From contig NC_014618.1 in assembly GCF_000164865.1 (NCBI RefSeq), forward strand, positions 4,650,001 to 4,714,000: a stretch of DNA of 64,000 nucleotides, read 5' to 3'. Origin of the DNA: [Enterobacter] lignolyticus SCF1. Its GTDB lineage: Bacteria; Pseudomonadota; Gammaproteobacteria; Enterobacterales; Enterobacteriaceae. The position numbers and the translations under genes were made by a program. Within the stretch, counting starts at the first letter, position 1. Each line of letters begins with the position of its first letter. Positions 33,548 through 42,571 of this stretch are shown here, piece after piece. The notes under the pieces were generated by a model. That model ran no database searches and was not told where the DNA came from. It was given only the letters and a program-made list of their open reading frames with translations.

Positions 33548-34720
33548 ATGCCTGATTTATCCGCAGCGCAGTTTCAGCTGCTGCAGGGCGCGCAGCTGTT
33601 CGCGCCAGAAGACCGGGGAACGTGCGACGTACTGGTCGCCAACGGCAAAATTATCGCCGTCGATAGCCATATTCCGCCGGATACCGTACCGGACTGCGCC
33701 CTGATTCCGCTGCACGGTCGCGTGCTGTGCCCCGGCTTTATCGATCAGCACGTCCATCTGATCGGCGGCGGCGGCGAAGCGGGGCCGACGACGCGCACGC
33801 CGGAAGTGACGTTAAGCCGCCTGACGGAAGCCGGGATCACCACGGTGGTCGGCCTGCTTGGCACAGACGCCGTCACCCGCCATCCCGAATCGCTGCTGGC
33901 GAAAACCCGGGCGCTGAACGAAGAAGGGATCACCGCCTGGATGCTGACCGGCGCGTATCACGTCCCCTCGCCGACGATAACCGGCTCGGTGGAGAAAGAC
34001 GTGGCGCTTCTCGACCGCGTGCTCGGCGTGAAGTGCGCAGTCTCCGATCACCGTTCCAGCGCACCGGACGCCTGGCGCCTGGCCAGCATGGCCGCTGAAT
34101 CGCGGGTGGGCGGGCTGCTCGGCGGTAAGCCCGGCGTCAGCGTGTTCCATATGGGCAGCAGCAAAAAGGGGCTGCAGCCGCTGTACGATATTCTGGAAAA
34201 CAGCGATGTTCCCATCGGCAAACTGCTCCCGACCCATGTTAACCGCAGCGAGGCGCTATTCGAGCAGGCGATCGCGTTTGCGCATCGGGGCGGCGTAATG
34301 GATATCACCAGCGGCATTCCCAGCCCGGTGACGCCTGCAGACGGTATCGCCCGGGCAGTCAGCGCCGGCGTGCCGCTTGCCCGGATTACGCTCAGCTCCG
34401 ACGGCAACGGCAGCCAGCCGCTGTTTGATACCGCGGGTAATCTGACCGGTATCGGTGTGGCCGGTTTTGCCAGCCTGCTGGAAACGCTGCAAATGCTGGT
34501 ACAGCGCCACGGCTTTACCCTGACGGATGCGCTGCGCCCGCTCACCACCAGCGTGGCGGCGTTTCTTGGCCTGTCGACAAAAGGGGAAATTGCGCCAGGC
34601 TACGATGCCGACCTGCTGGTGCTGACGCCGGAACTGCGGATTGAACAGGTTTTCGCCCGCGGGAAACGGATGGTTGAGGACGGGAAAGCCTGCGTAAAAG
34701 GCACCTTTGAATCGGTCTGA
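33548..34720 (+). CDS. iadA: Isoaspartyl dipeptidase
   Basis: A 390-residue M38 amidohydrolase, the same length as E. coli IadA. Metal ligands are in GFIDQHVHLIGGGG and PTHVNRS, the region for the bridging lysine is VSVFHMGSSKKG, and the catalytic Asp is in ITLSSDGNGSQP. It cleaves beta-aspartyl dipeptides released from damaged proteins. An AAGGAG site precedes the ATG. It is the last gene of the yjiH-yjiG-iadA operon and is followed by hypT, as in E. coli. Confidence 0.93.
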   Translation: MPDLSAAQFQLLQGAQLFAPEDRGTCDVLVANGKIIAVDSHIPPDTVPDCALIPLHGRVLCPGFIDQHVHLIGGGGEAGPTTRTPEVTLSRLTEAGITTVVGLLGTDAVTRHPESLLAKTRALNEEGITAWMLTGAYHVPSPTITGSVEKDVALLDRVLGVKCAVSDHRSSAPDAWRLASMAAESRVGGLLGGKPGVSVFHMGSSKKGLQPLYDILENSDVPIGKLLPTHVNRSEALFEQAIAFAHRGGVMDITSGIPSPVTPADGIARAVSAGVPLARITLSSDGNGSQPLFDTAGNLTGIGVAGFASLLETLQMLVQRHGFTLTDALRPLTTSVAAFLGLSTKGEIAPGYDADLLVLTPELRIEQVFARGKRMVEDGKACVKGTFESV

Positions 34721-34729
34721 AAGATTGTC

Positions 34730-34768
34730 AGCCGTCCGAATGGTCGTAGAATGCCCTTATGGACGGCT
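34730..34768. promoter_or_regulatory. Dyad AGCCGTCC/GGACGGCT before hypT
   Basis: An 8-bp perfect inverted repeat spaced by 23 bp between iadA and hypT. The second arm ends 16 bp before the hypT start, so it could be an operator for the LysR-type protein or part of a weak terminator for iadA. Confidence 0.4.
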
Positions 34769-34784
34769 AACAGAGCAGACCCTT

Positions 34785-35693
34785 ATGGACATCAGTGGAG
34801 CAGGCTTGCATAACATTGAAACAAAATGGCTTTATGATTTTCTGACCCTGGAGAAATGCCGAAATTTTTCCCAGGCGGCCATTCTTCGTAACGTCTCGCA
34901 GCCGGCCTTCAGCCGACGCATTCGCTCGCTGGAACACGCGGTAGGGGTGGAGTTATTCAACCGCCAGGTCTCCCCGCTGCAGTTCACCGAGCAGGGAAAA
35001 ATCTTTCACTCCCAGGTCCGCCATTTGCTGCAGCAGCTGGAAAGCAACCTGACCGAACTGCGCGGCGGCAGCGATTTTGCGCTGCGTAAAATCAAGCTGG
35101 CGGCGGCCCATTCGCTGTCGCTCGGCCTGCTGCCGTCCATCGTCAAACAGATGCCGACGCATTTCACCTATTCCGTTGAAGCCATCGACGTGGACCAGGC
35201 CGTGGATATGCTGCGCGAAGGTCAGAGCGACTTTATCTTTTCCTATTACGACGAGAACCTGCTGCAGCCGCCGTTCGACCATATCCGCCTGTTTGAATCG
35301 CGCCTGTTTCCGGTATGCGCCAGCGACGCGCGGGGAAAACCGCGCTACACCCTGGATCAGCCGCATTTTCCTCTGCTCAACTACAGCCGTAACTCGTATA
35401 TGGGGAGGCTTATCAACCGCACGCTCACGCGTCACACGCAGCTGAGCTTCAGCACCTTTTTTGTTTCATCCATGAGCGAGCTGCTAAAACGCGTGGCAAT
35501 GGACGGCTGCGGCGTCGCCTGGCTGCCGGAGTATGCCATTGAAGAGGAAATCCGCCGTGGGCAGCTGGTGGTACTCAACGACGACGAGCTGATCATTCCG
35601 ATTGAGGCCTATGCTTACCGTATGAATACCCGAATGAGCCAGGTCGCCGAAATTTTCTGGCGCGATTTACGTCAACAGCACGCCGCGCCATAG
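34785..35693 (+). CDS. hypT: LysR-family regulator HypT/YjiE
   Basis: 302 residues from MDISGAGLHNIETKWLYDF, matching E. coli HypT (QseD) in most positions: LTLEKCRNFSQAA, RNVSQPAFSRRIRSLE (HTH), ELFNRQVSPLQ, NYSRNSYMGRLINRTLTRH. The E. coli protein responds to hypochlorite through methionine oxidation and regulates metabolic genes. The start at 34785 is chosen by this match; the ORF from 34707 overlaps iadA. Its 3' end lies 6 bp from the convergent racemase gene. Confidence 0.9.
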   Translation: MDISGAGLHNIETKWLYDFLTLEKCRNFSQAAILRNVSQPAFSRRIRSLEHAVGVELFNRQVSPLQFTEQGKIFHSQVRHLLQQLESNLTELRGGSDFALRKIKLAAAHSLSLGLLPSIVKQMPTHFTYSVEAIDVDQAVDMLREGQSDFIFSYYDENLLQPPFDHIRLFESRLFPVCASDARGKPRYTLDQPHFPLLNYSRNSYMGRLINRTLTRHTQLSFSTFFVSSMSELLKRVAMDGCGVAWLPEYAIEEEIRRGQLVVLNDDELIIPIEAYAYRMNTRMSQVAEIFWRDLRQQHAAP

Positions 35694-35699
35694 ACCGAA

Positions 35700-36434
35700 T
35701 CAGGCGTGCGCATACTGCGGTAATGCGCACGCCGCGCGGGTATCCGGCCAGGACTCATACCAGCGGATCGCCGCACGCACCAGGGACGCCGTGGAGTCAA
35801 CAAACCGGCAGCTGAATGCATCCTCGTGCCCGGCCACAATCAGCGGTATTTCGGTACAGCCCATAATTATCGCCTGAGCGCCGCGGGCGGCCAGCTGGCG
35901 TATCTGCGGCAGCAGCAGCGCTTCGGCCGCGGTCTTATCACCGCGTTTCAGCGCATAAATGGCCTGCATCACCTGCGCCTGCTCCTCGCGCTCGGGCTGA
36001 ATCAGCGTCATCCCCCGCGCCGCAGCTTTATCCTGATACAGCCTGGCCGCCAGCGTCGCATCGGTCGCCAGCAGCCCGACGCAGGAAACTCCGTCGGGAA
36101 TGGCGTTCAGCGTGGCGTCGAGGATACTGATCATCTCCACCTTCGCCACCGCCTGCAAATCCTCAAACCAGTAATGGGCCGTATTGCAGGGGATCACAAT
36201 GCACTCCGCCCCTGCCGCTTCCAGCATATGCAGGTACTGCTCGAGAGAGTGAAAAGGCGACGGGCCGCCGGATAATAAACAGGCCGTACGATCGGGAATA
36301 TCGGGAATGGAGCTGACAATCAGCGGGATATGCTGCTGATCGCAGCTGGCGCGGCGCAGCGCGACAAATTTTTCCAGCATGTCGGCCGTTGCCGCAGGCC
36401 CCATGCCGCCCAGTATGCCAATGGTGTGCTTCAT
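35700..36434 (-). CDS. Aspartate/glutamate racemase family protein
   Basis: A 244-residue cofactor-independent racemase: GILGGMGPAATADML at the N-terminus and the two catalytic cysteines in VIPCNTAHYW and IMGCTEIPLIV. It would interconvert L- and D-aspartate or glutamate in the cytoplasm. It lies next to iadA/hypT, whose pathway yields isoaspartate, so a joint role in salvaging damaged aspartyl residues is possible. E. coli YgeA is the nearest named relative I recall. Confidence 0.88.
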   Translation of the reverse strand: MKHTIGILGGMGPAATADMLEKFVALRRASCDQQHIPLIVSSIPDIPDRTACLLSGGPSPFHSLEQYLHMLEAAGAECIVIPCNTAHYWFEDLQAVAKVEMISILDATLNAIPDGVSCVGLLATDATLAARLYQDKAAARGMTLIQPEREEQAQVMQAIYALKRGDKTAAEALLLPQIRQLAARGAQAIIMGCTEIPLIVAGHEDAFSCRFVDSTASLVRAAIRWYESWPDTRAACALPQYAHA

Positions 36435-36527
36435 TGCTGCTCCTGCTTATTTACCCTCGACAGGAACACACTATCAGCATGATGTTTAAGTAAAAAATGC
36501 CGATTTATTAGCGACTATGCATAAAAG

Positions 36528-37457
36528 TTATCGCGGCGCGTCGGCGCCTTTTAGCGCAACGGCGAAGGTTTGTCCCAGTAAGGCCCTGAGCCACTGCAGC
36601 CGTGTTTCGCTCTCAATGCTCATCACTACCCCCATGCTTACCGACAGCGCCGGGTCATCCAGCTGACGGAACACAACGCCCTGACGCTGAATAGCGGCAA
36701 ACGAAGCCGGTAGCAGGCTCAGGCCGTCGCCGTGGGCAATGCGCGCGAGCAGTACGTCATGCTCCAGAGGCTCCTCCAGGTAAACCGGAGAAAAACCGGC
36801 ACGGCGGAAATGTTGCCGGGTGAAGTCAAAAAAGGCCGGATTACGTTCGCGTTTGAACCAGAAAAGCGGCCGATCGCTAAGCGCATTTAAGGAGAGGGAC
36901 GGCGTGTCGGCTTCCGGCCAGGCAGAAGGGAGCGCCGCGACTAACGGTTCCTGCCAGCCGAGCGGCGTCACCGCCAGTTCTGCCGTCTCAAGCGGCAGCG
37001 CCACCAGCGCGGCGTCGAGTTTTCCCTTTCGCAGCAGACGAACCAGATCGGGAGAGCCATGGCGCGCAATATGCAGTCTCTCCACACGGGCGTTAAGCTG
37101 CGCTTCCAGCGAGACAAAAACACCTTGCTCAAACGCGGTACTCAACCCCAGACGCAGCGACTGCGCGCCGGTTTCCGCCAGCTGGTTCAGCGCGGCATAG
37201 GTTTTATCCTGTAGCGCCAGCAGAGGACGGACCGTCTCCAGCACTCGCTGTCCTTCCGCCGTCAGCGTAAGCCCACGCGTATGGCGCTCAAAAAGCGTCA
37301 TCCCCAGGCGTTCTTCAAGCTGGCGAATATGACGGCTCAGCGGCGGCTGTGACATAAAGAGCCGCTGCGCCGCGCGGGTCATATTGTTTTCTTCCGCCAC
37401 CACCGCAAAGTAGCGCAGCAGCCGAATATCCAGCGAATGGAGTCGTGATGTTGTCAT
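36528..37457 (-). CDS. LysR-family transcriptional regulator
   Basis: The 309-residue protein has an N-terminal winged HTH (NNMTRAAQRLFMSQPPLSRHIRQLEERLG) and a standard LysR effector domain. It is divergent from the small carboxymuconolactone decarboxylase-like gene. An inverted repeat covers its own start codon, the typical arrangement for a LysR regulator controlling the neighbouring gene and itself. The effector is unknown. Confidence 0.88.
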   Translation of the reverse strand: MTTSRLHSLDIRLLRYFAVVAEENNMTRAAQRLFMSQPPLSRHIRQLEERLGMTLFERHTRGLTLTAEGQRVLETVRPLLALQDKTYAALNQLAETGAQSLRLGLSTAFEQGVFVSLEAQLNARVERLHIARHGSPDLVRLLRKGKLDAALVALPLETAELAVTPLGWQEPLVAALPSAWPEADTPSLSLNALSDRPLFWFKRERNPAFFDFTRQHFRRAGFSPVYLEEPLEHDVLLARIAHGDGLSLLPASFAAIQRQGVVFRQLDDPALSVSMGVVMSIESETRLQWLRALLGQTFAVALKGADAPR

Positions 37458-37470
37458 ACCAAAAAGGTAT
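37456..37470. promoter_or_regulatory. LysR-type operator candidate
   Basis: ATACC, five A, GGTAT: a 15-bp T-N11-A dyad overlapping the LysR gene start codon. Another GGTAT half-site follows at 37480-37484 towards the divergent gene. Confidence 0.55.
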
Positions 37471-37546
37471 CACAAAAACGGTATTATCCACACCGTTCTG
37501 TACCCCCTATCCTCATGCCATACCACAGACAAATGAGGAAAACGCC

Positions 37547-37927
37547 ATGCATTCAGAACGCTTTATTACGGGTCAGAAGATGCTGCAACAGGTCGATGGT
37601 CAAGGAGGGGACGGGGTCGTCAAGAGCCTGCAGGATATCGCACCAGACTTCGCCCGTTACCTGATCGAATTTCCTTTTGGTGATATCTATTCCCGGCCAG
37701 GGATGAATTTGCGCGATCGGGAAATTGCGACCGTCGCGGCCTTAACCGCACTGGGCAATGCCGCGCCGCAGCTGAAGGTGCATCTTGCTGCTGCGCTGAA
37801 CGTGGGATTGACGCAGGAGGAAATTGTCGAGGTGATCATGCAGATGGCGGTATATGCCGGTTTTCCAGCCGCGCTGAACGGGCTGTTCGCCGCAAAAGAG
37901 GTCTTTGCGGCGAACCCGAAGGAGTAA
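37547..37927 (+). CDS. Carboxymuconolactone decarboxylase-like protein
   Basis: 126 residues from MHSERFITGQKML behind a GAGGAAA site. It has the CMD/AhpD-like helical fold signature (MNLRDREIATVAALTALG, LKVHLAAALNVGLTQEEI, MAVYAGFPAALNGL). The CxxC of AhpD peroxidases is absent (APQLKVH in its place), so it belongs to the decarboxylase or unknown branch. The stop is directly adjacent to that of convergent metL. Probably controlled by the divergent LysR protein. Confidence 0.82.
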   Translation: MHSERFITGQKMLQQVDGQGGDGVVKSLQDIAPDFARYLIEFPFGDIYSRPGMNLRDREIATVAALTALGNAAPQLKVHLAAALNVGLTQEEIVEVIMQMAVYAGFPAALNGLFAAKEVFAANPKE

Positions 37928-40360
37928 TTACAGCAGCTGCGCCAGACGATTGATGTCGGACTGAATCGCCCCGGCGGTAACGTCGCGGCCCGCGCCAGGC
38001 CCGCGGATCACCAGCGGGTTATCGCGATACCAGCGGCTCTCGATGGCAAACACGTTGTCGCACGGCAGCAGCGCGGCGAGCGGGTGTTCAGGACGCACCG
38101 CCTCAACGCCGACGCGCGCCTTGCCGTTGGCGTCGAACCGCGCCACGTAGCGCAGCACCAGCCCCATTTCGCGGGCGGCTTCGAGGCGCTGCACCATCTG
38201 CTCGTTCAGCTCGTCGCCGTTTTCAAAGAAGTGGTCAATCGACCCTTCCTCGCAGTGCGACGGCACCAGCGACTCAACGCGCACCTGGTCCGGCTCGATG
38301 TCGTAACCCGCTTCACGGGCGAGGATCACCAGCTTGCGCATCACGTCTTTGCCGGAAAGATCAACGCGCGGATCCGGCTCCGTCAGCCCCTGCTGCCAGG
38401 CCTGATCCACCAGATCGGTGAACGGGACGGTACCGTCAAACTGCAGGAACAGCCATGACAGGGTGCCGGAGAAAATTCCGCTGATGGCGAGGATCGTATC
38501 GCCGCTGTCGCGCAGATCGCGCACCGTAAAGTTGACCGGCAGCCCGGCGCCGACGGTGGCGTTATACAGCCAGTGACGACCAGTTTTCTCAAACGCGTCG
38601 TGGATGCGGCGGTACTTATCGCTGGTGCTGGCGCCCGCCAGCTTGTTAGCGCTGATCACGTGGAAACCGTGGCTGGCGAAATCGAGATACTGATCGGCCA
38701 GCTGCGGGCTGGCGGTAACGTCCAGCACCACCAGATCGTCATACGGATGGGCGCGCATCCACAGGAACAGCGACTCTTCGTCCTGCTCAACGGCCTCATC
38801 GTCAAAGAAGGCCAGCGCCCGGCTGGCGTCGAGACCTTCGTAGCTCAGCAGGCTGCGGCGGCTGTCGACCACCCCGGCCAGCACGAACTCAAAGCCGGTA
38901 CGGGCAGAGAGCGTGATCTGCTCGCGGGCGAACAGCTCCAGCCAGCGGGAGCCGATATTGCCCTTGCCGAACAGCATCAGGCCGATGCGCTTCTCCGCGC
39001 GGAACAGCGACTGGTGGAGCCCCTGAATCAGGCTCTCCGTCGGCCCGGTACGCAGCACCGCCACCAGGCTGATGCCCTCTTCCGACTGCCAGGTAAACTC
39101 CACCGGCTGGCCTTTCAGCTGCTGCCAGAAACGGTGGCAGTGCAGCGGGTTGCGGGTCACGCCCGCTCCAACCATCGCGACCAGCGCCAGACCCTGACGC
39201 AAACGCAGCTCGCCGGGAAGCCCGGCTTCATCCAGCAGCTTCAGCGCGCTGTCGGCCACTTCGGCGGTATAGCAAAACTGCAGCAGATGGCGGTCGTTAT
39301 GCACGCCCACCGCCAGCGGGCGCACCTGGGCGCGCTTAAGAATCAGGTCGATCTCTTTGTGCGCCAGCTTAAAATCCTGGCTCGCCGGGACTTCGAATTC
39401 AATCAGGCAGATATCGTCGTGGCTGGTGACGATACGCGCCCCGGTGCCGGAAGCCAGCACGCGCTCAATGCGGGTGGAGCCCTGATCCGGCGTATAGCTA
39501 CAGCGCAGCTGCAGGTCGATATCGCTGCCGGAGACCGGCTGCAGCGTACGGGCATGCAGCACCGGCGCCGCCAGACGCGCCAGCTCGCTGGCTTCGTCAA
39601 GACGCAGCAGCGGCAGCAGGCAGGCATCCTTCACTTTGCGCGGGTCAGCGCTGTATACCCCGGCGACGTCGCTCCAGATAGTCACGCGGGACACCCCCGC
39701 CAGCGCGCCCACCTGGGTGGCGGAGTAGTCAGAGCCGTTACGGCCCAGCAGGACGGTTTCCCCGGCGTTATTGCGGCTGATAAACCCGGTGACCACCAGA
39801 CGCTTGTGCGGATGCTGCGCCAGCAGCTGCTGCAAAAGCGGATAAGAGAGCCCCTCATCCACCTGCGGCTGCGCGGCGCGTTCCGCGCGCAGAAACTCGC
39901 GGGCGTCGAGCCAGGCGGCCGCCAGCCCCTGCTGCTCCAGTACGGCAGCCATCAGGCGCGCGGACCACACTTCGCCGTGGCCGACGACTTCGGAATACAC
40001 CGCGTCGGTGATGCCGCTATCGAGCAGCACCGCCAGGCGTTCGAGATCGTGGATAAACTGGGCCACCATGCCGTCGGCGACGTCCGGCGGCAGCAGGCCG
40101 GTCATCAGCTCGACCTGGTAGCGGCGCAGCGCCTGTTGAACCTGATGCGCAGAGAGCCTGTCGGTCTGGCTGAGCTTCAGCCAGTTGATCAGCTGGTTGG
40201 TGGTGCTGCCGGCGGCGGAAACGACCATCATATCGTCGGGCTGCGAGTGCTCAGCCATAATACCTGCCACGCGCAGGTAACATTTCACATCCGCCAGACT
40301 ACTGCCACCAAACTTATGCAGCTGACGACCCTTCGCCCCTGCCTGCGCTATCACACTCAT
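37928..40360 (-). CDS. metL: Bifunctional aspartokinase II/homoserine dehydrogenase II
   Basis: An 810-residue fusion, the same length as E. coli MetL. The N-terminal aspartokinase begins HKFGGSSLADVKCYLRVA and has LLGRNGSDYSATQVGAL. The C-terminal homoserine dehydrogenase has LMLFGKGNIGSRWLELF (NAD(P) loop), DVTASPQLADQYL and LAGASTSDKYRRIHDAF. It makes the first and third steps of methionine synthesis from aspartate. It starts 2 nt after metB in one operon controlled by the MetJ boxes at 41585-41624. Confidence 0.96.
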   Translation of the reverse strand: MSVIAQAGAKGRQLHKFGGSSLADVKCYLRVAGIMAEHSQPDDMMVVSAAGSTTNQLINWLKLSQTDRLSAHQVQQALRRYQVELMTGLLPPDVADGMVAQFIHDLERLAVLLDSGITDAVYSEVVGHGEVWSARLMAAVLEQQGLAAAWLDAREFLRAERAAQPQVDEGLSYPLLQQLLAQHPHKRLVVTGFISRNNAGETVLLGRNGSDYSATQVGALAGVSRVTIWSDVAGVYSADPRKVKDACLLPLLRLDEASELARLAAPVLHARTLQPVSGSDIDLQLRCSYTPDQGSTRIERVLASGTGARIVTSHDDICLIEFEVPASQDFKLAHKEIDLILKRAQVRPLAVGVHNDRHLLQFCYTAEVADSALKLLDEAGLPGELRLRQGLALVAMVGAGVTRNPLHCHRFWQQLKGQPVEFTWQSEEGISLVAVLRTGPTESLIQGLHQSLFRAEKRIGLMLFGKGNIGSRWLELFAREQITLSARTGFEFVLAGVVDSRRSLLSYEGLDASRALAFFDDEAVEQDEESLFLWMRAHPYDDLVVLDVTASPQLADQYLDFASHGFHVISANKLAGASTSDKYRRIHDAFEKTGRHWLYNATVGAGLPVNFTVRDLRDSGDTILAISGIFSGTLSWLFLQFDGTVPFTDLVDQAWQQGLTEPDPRVDLSGKDVMRKLVILAREAGYDIEPDQVRVESLVPSHCEEGSIDHFFENGDELNEQMVQRLEAAREMGLVLRYVARFDANGKARVGVEAVRPEHPLAALLPCDNVFAIESRWYRDNPLVIRGPGAGRDVTAGAIQSDINRLAQLL

Positions 40361-40362
40361 GG

Positions 40363-41523
40363 TTACCCCTCTTTTGCTGCCCGGAACCCATTTTCCAGGT
40401 CGGCAATCAAATCTTCACAATCTTCAATACCGGTTGAGATACGTAACAGCGTCTCAGAAATACCGGCCGCCGCGCGGGCTTCCGGCGCCATGCCCGCGTG
40501 GGTCATGGTGGCGGCATGGGAGATCAGGCTCTCCACCCCGCCCAGCGATTCCGCCAGTGTAAACAGCGACAGCCCGCTTAAAAAGCGGCGAAGCGTTTGT
40601 TCGTCGCCATCCAGCTCAAAGCTGAGCATCGCGCCGAACCCTTTTTGCTGGCGGGCGGCAATTTCGTGCCCCTGGTTTTCCGGCAGCGACGGGTGGTACA
40701 GCTTTTTCACCAGCGGCTGCTGCCTGAGGAAATCGACAATCGCCTGCGCGTTGCGTTGCGCCACCTCCATGCGCGGCGACAGCGTACGCAAGCCACGCAG
40801 CAGCAGGTAGCTGTCGAACGCGCTGCCGGTGACGCCGATATTATTCGCCCACCATGCCAGCTCGGTGACGGTCTCTTCCTCTTTGGCGATCACCACCCCG
40901 GCGACCACATCGGAGTGGCCGTTCAGGTATTTGGTGCACGAGTGCAGCACCAGATTGGCCCCCAGCGCCAGCGGATTTTGCAGCGCCGGGCTCAGGAAGG
41001 TGTTATCCACAACGCTCACCGCCCCCGCGTCGCGCGCCAGGCGACAGATTTTCGCAATATCAACGACGCGCAACAATGGGTTACTTGGGCTTTCGACTAA
41101 AACCAGCTTCGGTTTCTCCGCCAGTGCCGCGCACAGCGCCTGCTCATCGCCCTGATCGACGAACAGCACGCGATAGCAGCCGCGCCGGGCAAGGCTATCA
41201 AACAGGCGATAGCTGCCGCCGTAGCAGTCGTGCGGCGCCACCAACAGGTCGCCGGGCTTGAGAAAAACGGTGGTGACCAGATGAATAGCCGACATGCCGG
41301 TATTGGTCAACACCGCGCCTGCGCCTCCTTCCAGTTCCGCCAGCGCGCGCTGCACGACGTCGCGCGTCGGGTTGCCGCGACGCGAGTAGTCGTGGGCGCG
41401 AGGCTCGTTAAAACCGGTAAAATTATAGGTGCTGGAAAGATGAATTGGCGGGACAACGCAGCCATACTGTTCGTCGTCATTTAACCCGCTACGCACTGCG
41501 ATGGTGGCCTGTTTACGCGTCAT
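40363..41523 (-). CDS. metB: Cystathionine gamma-synthase
   Basis: 386 residues from MTRKQATIAVRSGLNDD at 41523, the E. coli length. PLP-enzyme motifs are seen: SSTYNFTGFNEPRAHDYSR, NTGMSAIHLVTT, and VLHSCTKYLNGHSDV with the PLP lysine. It joins O-succinylhomoserine and cysteine to cystathionine. The longer frame to 41583 runs into the operator and is not used. First gene of the metBL operon. Confidence 0.96.
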   Translation of the reverse strand: MTRKQATIAVRSGLNDDEQYGCVVPPIHLSSTYNFTGFNEPRAHDYSRRGNPTRDVVQRALAELEGGAGAVLTNTGMSAIHLVTTVFLKPGDLLVAPHDCYGGSYRLFDSLARRGCYRVLFVDQGDEQALCAALAEKPKLVLVESPSNPLLRVVDIAKICRLARDAGAVSVVDNTFLSPALQNPLALGANLVLHSCTKYLNGHSDVVAGVVIAKEEETVTELAWWANNIGVTGSAFDSYLLLRGLRTLSPRMEVAQRNAQAIVDFLRQQPLVKKLYHPSLPENQGHEIAARQQKGFGAMLSFELDGDEQTLRRFLSGLSLFTLAESLGGVESLISHAATMTHAGMAPEARAAAGISETLLRISTGIEDCEDLIADLENGFRAAKEG

Positions 41524-41584
41524 AGTGAATCGTTCCTGGCATGGTCGATAAAGAGTCAGGCCACAGAGTAACCACTGCGACAAT

Positions 41585-41624
41585 GGACGTCAATACATCT
41601 GGACATCTAAACTTCTTTGCGTAT
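41585..41624. promoter_or_regulatory. MetJ box array between metB and metJ
   Basis: Five tandem 8-mers, GGACGTCA, ATACATCT, GGACATCT, AAACTTCT and TTGCGTAT; the first four match AGACGTCT in six positions each. It lies between divergent metB and metJ and should repress both. Confidence 0.85.
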
Positions 41625-41788
41625 AGATTGAGCAATCGGCCAATAGCCGTTAAAATTATATGCATTAGCGCACATCTGCGGACGCTTTCCCCGTGTCAGG
41701 GTCGCGCCTCTACGGTAAACTACGCGCGTTTATGTCCGAACCCCAGGTTCTGACCCTTTATTAATGACGAAGAGGATTAAGGTATCTC

Positions 41789-42106
41789 ATGGCTGAATGG
41801 AGCGGCGAATATATCAGCCCATACGCTGAGCACGGTAAGAAGAGTGAACAAGTAAAAAAAATTACGGTTTCCATTCCTCTGAAGGTGTTAAAGATCCTCA
41901 CTGATGAACGCACCCGTCGTCAGGTGAATAACCTGCGTCACGCGACTAATAGCGAGCTGCTGTGCGAAGCGTTCCTGCATGCGTTTACCGGCCAACCGTT
42001 ACCGAACGATGACGATCTGCGCAAAGAGCGCAGCGATGAAATCCCTGAAGAAGCCAAAGCGATCATGCGCGAGCTGGGGATCGATCCGGAAACGTGGGAA
42101 TACTGA
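41789..42106 (+). CDS. metJ: Methionine repressor MetJ
   Basis: The 105-residue ribbon-helix-helix repressor (KSEQVKKITVSIPLKVLKIL, TRRQVNNLRHATNSELLCEAF) matches E. coli MetJ with only a few changes near the C-terminus. It binds S-adenosylmethionine and represses met genes, here by the box arrays before metF and metB/metJ. GAGGATTAAGG precedes the ATG. Confidence 0.97.
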   Translation: MAEWSGEYISPYAEHGKKSEQVKKITVSIPLKVLKILTDERTRRQVNNLRHATNSELLCEAFLHAFTGQPLPNDDDLRKERSDEIPEEAKAIMRELGIDPETWEY

Positions 42107-42116
42107 TCCACAGATG

Positions 42117-42146
42117 CAAAAAAGGCGCCTCGCGGCGCCTTTTTCT
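42117..42146. terminator. Bidirectional terminator metJ/rpmE
   Basis: AAAAAAGGCGCC, loop, GGCGCCTTTTT: a GC-rich stem flanked by A- and T-runs between the convergent metJ and rpmE genes, able to end transcription in both directions. Confidence 0.85.
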
Positions 42147-42154
42147 CGGGTAAC

Positions 42155-42367
42155 TTATTTGCTGCCCGGGATGCTGAAGCGTTTGTTGAAACGCTCAACA
42201 CGACCACCGGTATCAACAACACGCTGCTTACCAGTGAAGAACGGGTGGCATTTGCCGCACACGTCCAGGTTCAGGTCGTGACCCACGGTAGAGTGGGTTT
42301 TGATGACATTACCGCAAGAACAGGTTGCAGTAATTTCTACATAATTCGGGTGAATACCTTTTTTCAT
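42155..42367 (-). CDS. rpmE: 50S ribosomal protein L31
   Basis: 70 residues, [20 protein letters not shown] with CSC and CGKCHPFF giving the zinc-binding cysteines of the C+ form of L31. It is part of the large subunit central protuberance. The size and sequence equal the enterobacterial protein. It is divergent from priA, as in E. coli. Confidence 0.97.
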
Positions 42368-42571
42368 GGGAAACCTCAGTTTAAGGCCGCGTCGCTCTTC
42401 CGGCCCTAACGCCAGACACCACGCGAAGTTGATATTAGGATTTTTTGCCGCGCAGATAGCGCATCAAAGGCGGCGAATCATACAGAATTTAACCACCGTA
42501 TGCAAACTGATCCGCCACCGATCATCACAATGTGTATACTGTCTCACCGAATTTCAAGCCAGGAAGCGCCG

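Noticed and set aside
38573..40810. 745-residue plus-strand ORF over metL and metB
   Set aside because: Antisense shadow of two well-conserved genes, low-complexity His/Gln/Ala composition, no start signal.
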